From Streptomyces sp. CB01201 (lineage in GTDB: Bacteria > Actinomycetota > Actinomycetes > Streptomycetales > Streptomycetaceae), in the NCBI RefSeq assembly GCF_002803085.1, contig NZ_NNBJ01000013.1:205074-269073 (forward strand): a stretch of DNA of 64,000 nt, given 5' to 3'. Under the pieces are notes generated by a model. The model did no database searches and was not told the origin of the DNA. It was given only the letters and a program-made list of their open reading frames with translations. A program made the translations under genes and the position numbers. Below, piece after piece: positions 33,764-41,582 of this stretch. Position 1 is the first letter of the stretch; each line of letters opens with the position of its first letter.

Positions 33764-35587
33764 CTACTTCAGGACCGAAATCCGCCCACCCACCGGCGGA
33801 GCCATCGGCGCCGAGGCAGACGAGTTCGCCGCCAGGTACGCGTCGAAGACGTCCAGATCCGACGCCCCGACCAGCTTGTTCGTGCCGACCAGCGCCGGGA
33901 ACCCGTCACCCCCGCCCGCCAGGAACTCGTTCATCGCCACGCGGTACGTCTTCGCCGGGTCGATCGCCGCCCCGTTCAGCTTGACGGAGTCGACGAGCAC
34001 CCGCGCCGCGCCCGACTTCTTCAGGTCGAGCGTGTAGGTCAGGCCCCTGGAGACCTGGAGGATCTTCGGGGAGGCCTCGTTCGGCCCGCTGACCTGCTGC
34101 TGGAGCGCCGTCAGGAGCTGCGCACCGGTCAGGTCGACCACGTTCATCATGTTGGTGAACGGCTGGACCGTGAACGCCTCGCCGTACGTCACCACCCCGT
34201 CCCCCTCGCTCCCGCTCGCCTTGTACACGAGGTCGGAGCGGATGCCGCCGGGGTTCATCAGGGCGAGCTGGGCGCCGCCCTTGTCGGGGGCGGAGAGCCC
34301 GGCCAGCTGGGCGTCCGCGATCAGGTCGCCGAGCGGCTGCTCCAGGGAGTCGGAGCCGCGGCCGTTGATGTCGGCCGAGATGTAGCCCTGCGGACGGCCG
34401 GCGATCGGTGCCGCCAACTTGCCCCAACGGGAGATCAGTTGGGTCATGTCGGGCGCCTTCGCCTGGTCCCTGCCGACGATGTGGTTCGCCGACTTCGGGG
34501 ACTTCGGCGTCGCCACGGCGGTGCGTACGATGTCCTTCGTGCGGCGGTCGTACGTCAGCTTCGTATCCGTGTACAGCTTGCCGAACGACGCCGCCGAGGT
34601 CACCAGGCGCGGGTTGCCCGCCGGGTCCGGGATGGTGCAGACGTACGCCTGGTGGGTGTGGCCGGTGATCAGCGCGTCCACCTTGGGCGTGATGCCCTTG
34701 GCTATGTCCACGATCGGGCCGGAGATGCCGCTGCCGGGGCCCTGGCTGTCGCAGCTGTCGTTGTAGGCGTTGCTCGACGGCATGCCGCCCTCGTGGATCA
34801 GCGCGACGATCGACTTCACACCCTGGCGGTCGAGTTCCTTGGCGTACTTGTTGATCGTCTCGATCTCGTCGGCGAACTTGAGGCCCTTGACGCCGGACGC
34901 GGTCACGACGTTCGGGGTGCCTTCGAGCGTCACACCGATGAAGCCGATCTTGACGCCGTTCTTCTCCCACACCGTGTACGGCTTGAGGATCGGCTTGCCG
35001 GTCTTCTCGTTCGTCACGTTGGCCGCGAGGTAGGGGAAGTCCGCGCCGCGGAACTTCTTGCCCTTCTCGTAGCAGCCCTCGGTGGGATGGCAGCCGCCGT
35101 TCTGCATGCGGGCGAGCTCGGTGGCGCCCTCGTCGAACTCGTGGTTGCCCACGGCCGTGACGTCCAGCTTCAGCTTGTTGAGCGCCTCGATGGTCGGCTC
35201 GTCGTGGAACAGCCCGGAGAGCAGCGGGCTCGCGCCGATCATGTCGCCGCCGGCCGCGGTGATCGAGTACGGGTGGCCCTTGCGGGCGGTGCGCAGGGAG
35301 GTGGCGAGGTACTCGATGCCACCGGCCGGCACGGACTTGGTGGTCCCGTCGGCCTGACGCTCCGTCACCGCGCCCGCCGAACCGGCCGGGGGCTCCAGAT
35401 TGCCGTGCAGGTCGTTGAAGGAGAGGAGCTGCACGTCGACGGTGCGGTCCGGCTTCGAGTGGTGTCCGTGTCCGCGCTCGTGCGCGTCCGCGGGCATCGC
35501 GGCGACGAGGGCCGCGACGGTGGCGAGTCCGGCGGCCCCCGCCCACATTCGTGTGGCGGCACGCTTCATGTGGGGTTTCGCTGGCAT
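33764..35587 (-). CDS. secreted 5'-nucleotidase / metallophosphoesterase
   Basis: 607 residues from the ATG at 35587. Signal peptide (MKRAATRMWAGAAGLATVAALVAAMPADA), metallophosphoesterase domain with metal ligands in LLSFNDLHGNLEPP, TAAGGDMIGASP, AVGNHEFDEGA, ALIHEGG and LITGHTHQAY, and a C-terminal 5'-nucleotidase substrate domain (about 390-580: ADINGRGSDSLEQPLGDLIADAQL..., MNPGGIRSDL, FLAGGGDGFPAL). Removes phosphate from extracellular nucleotides. Orthologue SCO4152 is reported in the PhoP regulon (from memory), fitting the phosphate cluster here. Ends close to the repeat block. Confidence 0.92.
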   Translation of the reverse strand: MPAKPHMKRAATRMWAGAAGLATVAALVAAMPADAHERGHGHHSKPDRTVDVQLLSFNDLHGNLEPPAGSAGAVTERQADGTTKSVPAGGIEYLATSLRTARKGHPYSITAAGGDMIGASPLLSGLFHDEPTIEALNKLKLDVTAVGNHEFDEGATELARMQNGGCHPTEGCYEKGKKFRGADFPYLAANVTNEKTGKPILKPYTVWEKNGVKIGFIGVTLEGTPNVVTASGVKGLKFADEIETINKYAKELDRQGVKSIVALIHEGGMPSSNAYNDSCDSQGPGSGISGPIVDIAKGITPKVDALITGHTHQAYVCTIPDPAGNPRLVTSAASFGKLYTDTKLTYDRRTKDIVRTAVATPKSPKSANHIVGRDQAKAPDMTQLISRWGKLAAPIAGRPQGYISADINGRGSDSLEQPLGDLIADAQLAGLSAPDKGGAQLALMNPGGIRSDLVYKASGSEGDGVVTYGEAFTVQPFTNMMNVVDLTGAQLLTALQQQVSGPNEASPKILQVSRGLTYTLDLKKSGAARVLVDSVKLNGAAIDPAKTYRVAMNEFLAGGGDGFPALVGTNKLVGASDLDVFDAYLAANSSASAPMAPPVGGRISVLK

Positions 35588-35590
35588 GTG

Positions 35591-35623
35591 TTCTTTGAGT
35601 CCCCTGTGAGTTTCCGGTGAGGT
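35591..35623 (-). promoter_or_regulatory. three 11-bp direct repeats by the nucleotidase start
   Basis: Minus strand ACCTCACCGGA, AACTCACAGGG, GACTCAAAGAA in exact 11-base register, ending 3 bases before the ATG. The 11-base period and TCA(C) core recall PHO-box units (GTTCACC-N4), but the match is poor and the place is where a ribosome site should be. Confidence 0.3.
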
Positions 35624-35688
35624 CCCGGCGCAGCCTAGGGTCAACGCGCGTAGCGCAACAGGGGGTGGCGGGTTACGAGCTGGTTGCC

Positions 35689-35774
35689 GTTCGCCCCGCA
35701 CCGCGGCGCCTCCTGCCGGGCGCGTTCGCCCCGTACCGGGGACGCCGTCCGCCCGGCACGTTCACCCCGTACCG
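35689..35774 (+). repeat. 35-36-bp direct repeats upstream of mshD
   Basis: GTTCGCCCCGCACCG (35689), GTTCGCCCCGTACCG (35724) and GTTCACCCCGTACCG (35760) recur at 35-36 bases in the 228-base gap divergent between the nucleotidase gene and mshD. Spacing does not fit a PHO box. Confidence 0.5.
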
Positions 35775-35815
35775 GCGACCCGGTCCGCCGGGCACCGCGC
35801 CGTACCCTCGTATCC

Positions 35816-36739
35816 ATGACAGACGCAGCCGCCCCTTCGCCGTCCTCCCGCGACATCCAGACGCTCGACGAACTCAGTGCCGGCCAGGCGCAGGCCGTCC
35901 TCGACCTGCTCGCCGAAGCCGCCCGCAACGACGGGCAGCAGGCGGTCTCCGAGCAGGGGCGGCTCCAGTTGCGCGGCGGCCGGCGGCCGGGCGTGCGGCA
36001 CTTCCTGCTGACCGTGGACGAGGTGCTCGCCGGATACGCGCAGTTGGAGGACGCCGACCCCGTCGAGGCGCCCGCCGCCGAGCTCGTCGTGCACCCCGCG
36101 TACCGCGGGCACGGGCACGGGCGGGCGCTGGGCAGCGCGCTGCTCGGGGCGACCGGCAAGCGGCTGCGGGTGTGGGCGCACGGCGGCCACCCGGCCGCCC
36201 GCCACCTCGCGCAGGTCCTCGGCCTCACCCTCTTCCGCGAACTGCGCCAGCTGCGGCGGCCGTTGAGCCCGCTCGGCATCGGCGAACCGGTCTGGCCCGA
36301 GGGCGTCAGCGTGCGCACCTTCACGCCGGGCGAGGACGACGCGGCCTGGCTCGCGGTGAACGCGGCTGCCTTCGCGCACCACCCCGAGCAGGGCTCGCTC
36401 ACCCAGCGCGACCTCGACGACCGCAAGGCCGAGCCGTGGTTCGACCCCAAGGGCTTCTTCCTCGCGGAGAAGGACGGCGAACTCGTCGGCTTCCACTGGA
36501 CGAAGGTGCACGCCGCGGAGCGGCTCGGCGAGGTGTACGTGGTCGGGATCCGGCCGGACGCCCAGGGCGGCGGCCTCGGCAAGGCCCTGACCGCGACGGG
36601 CCTGCGCCACCTCGCGACCGAGGGCCTGCCCACCGCGATGCTGTACGTCGACGCCGACAACACGGCGGCGGTCACCGTCTACGAGCGCCTCGGCTTCACC
36701 ACCCACGAGGTGGACCTGATGTACCGCGCGGAGTCCTGA
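35816..36739 (+). CDS. mshD: mycothiol synthase MshD
   Basis: 307 residues from the ATG at 35816; the open frame upstream is repeat DNA. Acetylates Cys-GlcN-Ins with acetyl-CoA, the last step of mycothiol synthesis. Two tandem GNAT domains: the N-terminal one has AAELVVHPAYRGHGHGRALGSALLG, the C-terminal, catalytic one has GEVYVVGIRPDAQGGGLGKALTATGLRHLA and LYVDADNTAAVTVYERLGFTTHEVDLMY. The central DRKAEPWFDPKGFFLAEKDGELVGFHWTKVH is MshD-specific. The last codons GAGTCC-TGA become the seed of a long minisatellite. Confidence 0.95.
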   Translation: MTDAAAPSPSSRDIQTLDELSAGQAQAVLDLLAEAARNDGQQAVSEQGRLQLRGGRRPGVRHFLLTVDEVLAGYAQLEDADPVEAPAAELVVHPAYRGHGHGRALGSALLGATGKRLRVWAHGGHPAARHLAQVLGLTLFRELRQLRRPLSPLGIGEPVWPEGVSVRTFTPGEDDAAWLAVNAAAFAHHPEQGSLTQRDLDDRKAEPWFDPKGFFLAEKDGELVGFHWTKVHAAERLGEVYVVGIRPDAQGGGLGKALTATGLRHLATEGLPTAMLYVDADNTAAVTVYERLGFTTHEVDLMYRAES

Positions 36740-37130
36740 GGCCGCCGGACCGGGCACGGCCCGGAGCGCAGATCGGGCACGGCCCGGAGCGCGGATCGGG
36801 CGCGGTCCCGGAGCTCGGACCGGGCGCAGCGCCGAAGGCGGAGTCCTGAGGCCGCCGGACCGGGCACGGCCCGGAGCTCGGACCGGGCGCAGCCCGGGGC
36901 CGGACCGGGCGCAGCCTCGAAGGCGGAGTCCTGAGGCCGCCGGATCGGGCACGGCCCGGAGCTCGGACCGGGCACGGCCCCGGGGCCGGACCGGGCGCAG
37001 CCTCGAAGGCGGAGTCCTGAGGCCGCCGGACCGGGCACGGCCCGGAGCTCGGACCGGGCGCAGCCCCGGGGCCGGACCGGGCGCAGCCCCGAAGGCGGAG
37101 TCCTGAGGCCGCCACACCGGGCCCAGCCCC
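36731..37130. repeat. ~86-bp minisatellite seeded by the mshD 3' end
   Basis: The string GGAGTCCTGAGGCCGCC, containing the last codons and stop of mshD, recurs at about 36731, 36841, 36926, 37012 and 37098 (periods 110, 85, 86, 86). Between copies are smaller GGACCGGGC(A/G)C(A/G)GC units. Each unit is bounded by GAAGGCGGAGTCC. Differences between units suggest several rounds of duplication. Confidence 0.9.
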
Positions 37131-37490
37131 GAGGCCCGGGCGGGCGGAGCCGGGACAGCGCTCCGACCCGCCCGGCCGCCCGGGTCGGCCCCCTGAACCC
37201 GGCCGGGACGAGGGCTTGCCCCGGCCGGGGGAAGCGCCGCATCCTGGGGCCCGGCCACGCCAGGGGCGGCGCGTCGTGGCCCCGCCCCGACGTCCCGGGG
37301 CCCGGGTTCGCTTGCCCGCACGTCATGTCCCCGTAACCAGCCATTCAGACGCGCTTGCGACGCTCGCGTAATGAAGCCGCCGGCGCCCGTCCCCCGGAAC
37401 GGAACAGTTCCCCCGCCCAGAACCCCCCGGGCCCTCACTCCCGCGCTCTCCGACGCGCTGGAGGACCCCGGTGCGCGGAACAATGGGGAC
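37131..37490. other. 360-base region upstream of ppk
   Basis: GC-rich, with an imperfect CCCGGCC/GGCCGGG stem (about 37198-37230). From about 37320 base composition drops (GTAACCAGCCATTCAGACGCGC), which is where promoters would sit. I looked for PHO-box repeats because ppk is PhoP-controlled in S. lividans, but saw no convincing 11-base GTTCACC series. Confidence 0.4.
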
Positions 37491-39716
37491 ATGAGCCAGC
37501 AGCCCAGCGCCGACGTCCCGCTCAAGCCCGCCCAGCCGTCCGTCGGCTCCATAGCCGCGCACCGGCCGCACACCCTCGCGGCCGCCGTCTCCGATCTGGA
37601 GCCGGACCTCGACGCGGATCTGGACGCCTACGAGGACGAGAGCGAGGGCGACGAGCTGCCCTCGGGCCGCTTCCTGGACCGGGAGCGCAGCTGGCTCGCG
37701 TTCAACGAGCGCGTCCTGGAGCTCGCCGAGGACCCGGCGACCCCGCTCCTCGAACGGGCGAACTTCCTGGCGATCTTCGCCTCGAACCTGGACGAGTTCT
37801 TCATGGTCCGGGTGGCCGGACTCAAGCGCCGCATCGCGACCGGGGTGGCCACCCGGTCCGCCTCGGGCCTCCAGCCCCGCGAGGTGCTGGACCTGATCTG
37901 GACGCGTTCGCGCGAGCTCATGGCCCGGCACGCCGCCTGCTACCAGCAGGACGTGGCCCCGGCCCTGGCCGACGAGGGCATCCACCTCATCCGCTGGCCG
38001 GACCTCACCGAGAAGGAGCAGGCCCGCCTCTTCACCCTGTTCCGGCAGCAGATCTTCCCGGTCCTGACCCCGCTGGCCGTGGACCCGGCGCACCCCTTCC
38101 CGTACATCTCGGGGCTCTCGCTCAACCTCGCCGTGGTGGTGCGCAACCCGGTCTCGGGCCACCGCCACTTCGCCCGGGTGAAGGTGCCGCCGCTGCTGTC
38201 CCGCTTCCTGGAGGCCTCGCCGCAGCGCTACGTCCCCCTTGAGGACGTCATCGCGGCGCACCTGGAGGAGCTGTTCCCCGGCATGGAGGTGCTCGCGCAC
38301 CACATGTTCCGGGTGACGCGCAACGAGGACCTCGAAGTCGAGGAGGACGACGCCGAGAACCTGCTCCAGGCCCTGGAGAAGGAACTCATGCGGCGCCGCT
38401 TCGGACCGCCGGTGCGCCTGGAGGTCGAGGAGTCCATCGACCCCTACGTACTCGACCTGCTGGTAAGGGAGTTGAAGATCTCGGACGCCGAGGTCTACCC
38501 GCTGCCCGGCCTGCTCGACCTGACCGGACTGTTCGGGATCTCCGCGCTCGACCGGCCGGAGCTGAAGTTCCCCAAGTTCGTCGCGGGCACCCACCGCGAC
38601 CTCGCCGAGGTGGAGTCCGCCTCCGCGCCCGACATCTTCGCGGCGGTGCGCGAGCGGGACGTACTGCTCCACCACCCCTACGACTCGTTCTCCACCTCGG
38701 TGCAGGCCTTCCTGGAACAGGCCGCCTCCGATCCCGACGTGCTCGCCATCAAGCAGACCCTGTACCGGACTTCGGGCGACTCGCCGATCGTGGACGCGCT
38801 GATAGACGCGGCCGAGTCGGGCAAGCAGGTGCTGGTCCTCGTCGAGATCAAGGCACGCTTCGACGAGCAGGCCAACATCAAGTGGGCCCGCAAGCTGGAG
38901 GAGTCCGGCTGTCACGTCGTCTACGGGCTCGTCGGCCTCAAGACGCACTGCAAGCTGTCGCTCGTGGTGCGCCAGGAGGGCGACACGCTGCGCCGCTACA
39001 GCCACGTCGGCACCGGCAACTACCACCCCAAGACGGCCCGGCTGTACGAGGACCTGGGGCTGCTCACCGCCGACCCGCAGGTCGGCGCGGACCTCTCGGA
39101 CCTCTTCAACCGGCTGTCCGGATACTCCCGCAGGGAGACCTACCGCCGACTGCTCGTGGCCCCCAAGTCCCTTCGGGACGGCCTGGTTTCGCGGATCAAC
39201 AAGGAGATAGCCCACCAGCACGCCGGGCGCCCCGCCTACGTCCGCATCAAGGTCAACTCGATGGTGGACGAGGCCGTCATCGACGCCTGCTACCGGGCGT
39301 CGCAGGCGGGCGTGCCGGTGGACGTCTGGGTCCGCGGCATCTGCGCGATACGGCCCGGAGTCGCCGGGCTCTCGGAGAACATCCGGGTGCGCTCGATCCT
39401 CGGCCGCTTCCTGGAACACTCGCGGGTCTTCGCCTTCGGCAACGGCGGCGAGCCCGAAGTCTGGTTCGGCAGCGCCGACATGATGCACCGCAACCTCGAC
39501 CGACGCATCGAGGCACTGGTCCGGGTCGCCGACCCGGCCCACCGCGCGGCCCTGAGCCGGCTCCTGGAGACCGGGATGTCGGACAGCACCTCGTCCTGGC
39601 ACCTGGGCGCCGACGGGAACTGGACCCGGCACTCGACCGACGCCGAGGGCCAGCCGCTGCGGAACGTACAGGAGATGCTGATAGACGCCCGGAGGCGCCG
39701 GCGTGCAACGCCCTGA
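37491..39716 (+). CDS. ppk: polyphosphate kinase PPK1
   Basis: 741 residues from the ATG at 37491; the upstream open frame is Pro/Arg filler. Reversibly polymerises the gamma phosphate of ATP into polyphosphate. Domains: disordered acidic N-terminus (1-70), N domain (SGRFLDRERSWLAFNERVLELA), H domain, then C1 and C2 phospholipase-D-like domains. Autophosphorylated His486 (GLKTHCKLSLV) and His666 (SADMMHRNLDRR) are both present, as are SVQAFLEQAASDPDVLAIKQTLYRT and GTGNYHPKTARLYEDLGLLT. It overlaps the CHAD gene by 14 bases, so polyphosphate synthesis and CHAD function are coupled. Confidence 0.97.
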   Translation: MSQQPSADVPLKPAQPSVGSIAAHRPHTLAAAVSDLEPDLDADLDAYEDESEGDELPSGRFLDRERSWLAFNERVLELAEDPATPLLERANFLAIFASNLDEFFMVRVAGLKRRIATGVATRSASGLQPREVLDLIWTRSRELMARHAACYQQDVAPALADEGIHLIRWPDLTEKEQARLFTLFRQQIFPVLTPLAVDPAHPFPYISGLSLNLAVVVRNPVSGHRHFARVKVPPLLSRFLEASPQRYVPLEDVIAAHLEELFPGMEVLAHHMFRVTRNEDLEVEEDDAENLLQALEKELMRRRFGPPVRLEVEESIDPYVLDLLVRELKISDAEVYPLPGLLDLTGLFGISALDRPELKFPKFVAGTHRDLAEVESASAPDIFAAVRERDVLLHHPYDSFSTSVQAFLEQAASDPDVLAIKQTLYRTSGDSPIVDALIDAAESGKQVLVLVEIKARFDEQANIKWARKLEESGCHVVYGLVGLKTHCKLSLVVRQEGDTLRRYSHVGTGNYHPKTARLYEDLGLLTADPQVGADLSDLFNRLSGYSRRETYRRLLVAPKSLRDGLVSRINKEIAHQHAGRPAYVRIKVNSMVDEAVIDACYRASQAGVPVDVWVRGICAIRPGVAGLSENIRVRSILGRFLEHSRVFAFGNGGEPEVWFGSADMMHRNLDRRIEALVRVADPAHRAALSRLLETGMSDSTSSWHLGADGNWTRHSTDAEGQPLRNVQEMLIDARRRRRATP

Positions 39717-40782
39717 GAACACCGCCGGAATCGCCCACATGCCCGGGCAGGAGCTGGCGGGCGAGATCCTCGCCCCCTATCTCCACCAACAGGCGGGGGA
39801 ATTCCTGCGCGGCCTGCGCCTCCACCGCGAGGCCGGGCCCGACAACCAGTCCACCGAGGAGGCCGCCCACGCCCTGCGGGCCGCGGCCCGCCGCATCAGC
39901 GCGACCCTGCACACCTTCCGGCCGCTCCTCGAAACCGCCTGGGCCGACCAGCTGCGGGCCGAACTCGCCTGGCTGTCCGGCACGTTGGCGGGCGAGCACG
40001 CCTGCTCGGCCCGGCTCACCCGGCTCCTGGACGCGCTGCACCGGCTGGCCGGCCACCGGGTGCCACCGCCACGCGGCGACACCGGCACGCTCACCGTGGG
40101 CGCGGCCCGCGCGGGCGCCCTGCTCGACCGGCAGCTCACCCTGGCCCGCACCCGGGCCCACTCGGCGGCGCTCCAGGCGCTCGGTTCCTCCCGCTTCCAC
40201 GCGGTGGCGGACGCGGTCGCACTGCTCGCCAGCGAGGTGCCGCTGGCCCCGGCCGCCGCCGCCCACGCCTGCGAGGTGCTCGCCCCCGCGGCCCTGGAGG
40301 CCCAGGACCGGCTGGACCGGGCGGTGGCCGCGCTGCCGCTGGCCCGGGCGGCGCACCCGTACAACGCGGACGCGCTGGGCCAGGAGAGCGAGAGCCAGGA
40401 CAGCCCCTGGCACCAGGTGCGGCTGCTGCTCCGGCTGCACCGGTACGCGCAGGAAGTACTGCACCACGGGCTCGACGAGCGGGAGGCACCCGAGCGGCTG
40501 CTGGCCGCGGGCCGCGCCCTGGACCGGCACCGGGACGCGGCCGAGGCCGCCTCGGCCGCGTCCGGCGCGGCCCGCACGCCCCGGATCGCCCCAGCCACCG
40601 CGTACGCGCTCGGCGTGCTGCACGCCGATCAACGGCACGAGGTGGAGGCCGCACGTTTCGCCTTCCAGCGGATCTGGCAGCCTGTGGCGGTGACCCAAGC
40701 AGCGTCAGCGACCACGGCCGTGTCGGCGAACCCGGCAGCGTCAGCAACAGCAGCAGCGCCGGCGACCACGGCCGCCCCATGA
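39703..40782 (+). CDS. CHAD domain protein
   Basis: 359 residues from a GTG at 39703 inside the end of ppk. The CHAD (conserved histidine alpha-helical) domain spans about 15-320 in two four-helix bundles with spaced basic residues and His (EEAAHALRAAARRISATLHTFRPLLE, SPWHQVRLLLRLHRYAQEVLHHG). CHAD domains bind polyphosphate through a basic groove, which agrees with the ppk neighbour. The last 45 residues are an Ala/Thr/Val low-complexity tail. Its stop overlaps the NUDIX start (ATGA). Confidence 0.88.
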   Translation: MQRPENTAGIAHMPGQELAGEILAPYLHQQAGEFLRGLRLHREAGPDNQSTEEAAHALRAAARRISATLHTFRPLLETAWADQLRAELAWLSGTLAGEHACSARLTRLLDALHRLAGHRVPPPRGDTGTLTVGAARAGALLDRQLTLARTRAHSAALQALGSSRFHAVADAVALLASEVPLAPAAAAHACEVLAPAALEAQDRLDRAVAALPLARAAHPYNADALGQESESQDSPWHQVRLLLRLHRYAQEVLHHGLDEREAPERLLAAGRALDRHRDAAEAASAASGAARTPRIAPATAYALGVLHADQRHEVEAARFAFQRIWQPVAVTQAASATTAVSANPAASATAAAPATTAAP

Positions 40783-41207
40783 GTACCGCACCCGACGGAA
40801 CCGTCCTCGCCGCGGGATGTGTCCTGTGGCGCCGCTCCCCCTGGGGCGACGGCGGCATCGAGATCTGCCTCGTGCACCGGCCCAAGTACGACGACTGGTC
40901 GCACCCCAAGGGCAAGCTGAAGCGGGACGAGGCCGCGCTGGACGGCGCGCTGCGCGAGGTCCTGGAGGAGACCGGCTTCGCGTGCGCGCCGGGCGCGGTG
41001 CTGCCCACCGCCCATTACACGGACGGCCAGGGCCGCCCCAAGCGCGTCCAGTACTGGGCCGCCGAGGCGGGCGAGGGGCGCTTCACCGCGAACGACGAGG
41101 TCGACCGCTTGCTCTGGCTGACGCCGCCGGCCGCCCATCACCGCCTGACCCACCCGCGCGACCGCCAGCTGGTCCTCGCGCTGCTCGACGCGCTGCACTC
41201 CGCCTGA
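40779..41207 (+). CDS. NUDIX hydrolase (MutT1-like)
   Basis: 142 residues. The Nudix box G-x5-E-x7-REVLEETGF is exact (GKLKRDEAALDGALREVLEETGF), with upstream PKYDDWSHPKGKLKR typical of the MutT1/diadenosine polyphosphate hydrolase branch. It lacks the C-terminal phosphoglycerate-mutase-like domain of mycobacterial MutT1 and so is a single-domain form. Expected to cleave nucleoside diphosphate-X compounds (8-oxo-dGTP or Ap4A). Coupled by ATGA overlap to the CHAD gene and through it to ppk. Confidence 0.9.
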   Translation: MSTAPDGTVLAAGCVLWRRSPWGDGGIEICLVHRPKYDDWSHPKGKLKRDEAALDGALREVLEETGFACAPGAVLPTAHYTDGQGRPKRVQYWAAEAGEGRFTANDEVDRLLWLTPPAAHHRLTHPRDRQLVLALLDALHSA

Positions 41208-41582
41208 GCCCACCCTCCCGGGAACCCCGGGAGATCCCGGGAGATGCCCGGCGTCCCCGAAGCACCCGGCGTCCCCGAAGCACCTGAAGTCCCCGCGGCC
41301 CCTGAAAATCGGGCCCGGGGCCGGGCGCGCACCGCCGCGCGGGCGGTTCCGTACGCAGCTTGAACACGATTCCGTACTCCTGCTGAACACGAACCGGTAA
41401 CGGTCGGCACCGCACTGCCCGCCACGGTTCACCTCCCGTTAACTCTTCCCCGCCGACCACTTCACCTGTTCTGCCTAATTTCGGCCTTACACGGTGCACG
41501 GCATCCCGCCCTCACCGCCCATCCAACGCACGCCGCCGTACAACGAACGGAAACCGGCGGCTCCCGGAAGGAACACCCGAAA
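41208..41582 (+). promoter_or_regulatory. pstS control region (375 bases)
   Basis: Begins with an 18-base direct repeat CCCGGCGTCCCCGAAGCA (41247 and 41265), then TGAACACGA twice (41361, 41384), then the PHO box at 41427-41466, and TAATTT/TTACAC -10-like stretches near 41475-41490. A ribosome site GGAAGGAAC precedes the GTG start at 41583. Confidence 0.6.
41427..41466 (+). promoter_or_regulatory. PHO box (PhoP operator) of pstS
   Basis: Units in 11-base register: GTTCACC (41427), GTTAACT (41438), a degenerate CCCGCCG (41449) and CTTCACC (41460). The first two match the PhoP direct-repeat consensus GTTCACC-N4 closely, and the fourth is in phase. PhoP~P should activate pstSCAB on phosphate limitation. 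Confidence 0.85.

Noticed and set aside
35689..35774. PHO box between the nucleotidase and mshD
   Set aside because: GTTCGCC/GTTCACC units recur at 35-36 bases, not 11.
37320..37490. PHO box for ppk
   Set aside because: No run of GTTCACC-like units at 11-base spacing could be found by eye; a weight-matrix scan would decide.
37323..39740. Open frame of about 800 codons on the minus strand opposite ppk
   Set aside because: Composition is Gly/Arg/Val-rich with no domain, and the plus-strand frame is a perfect PPK. In very high GC DNA the antisense frame often stays open.
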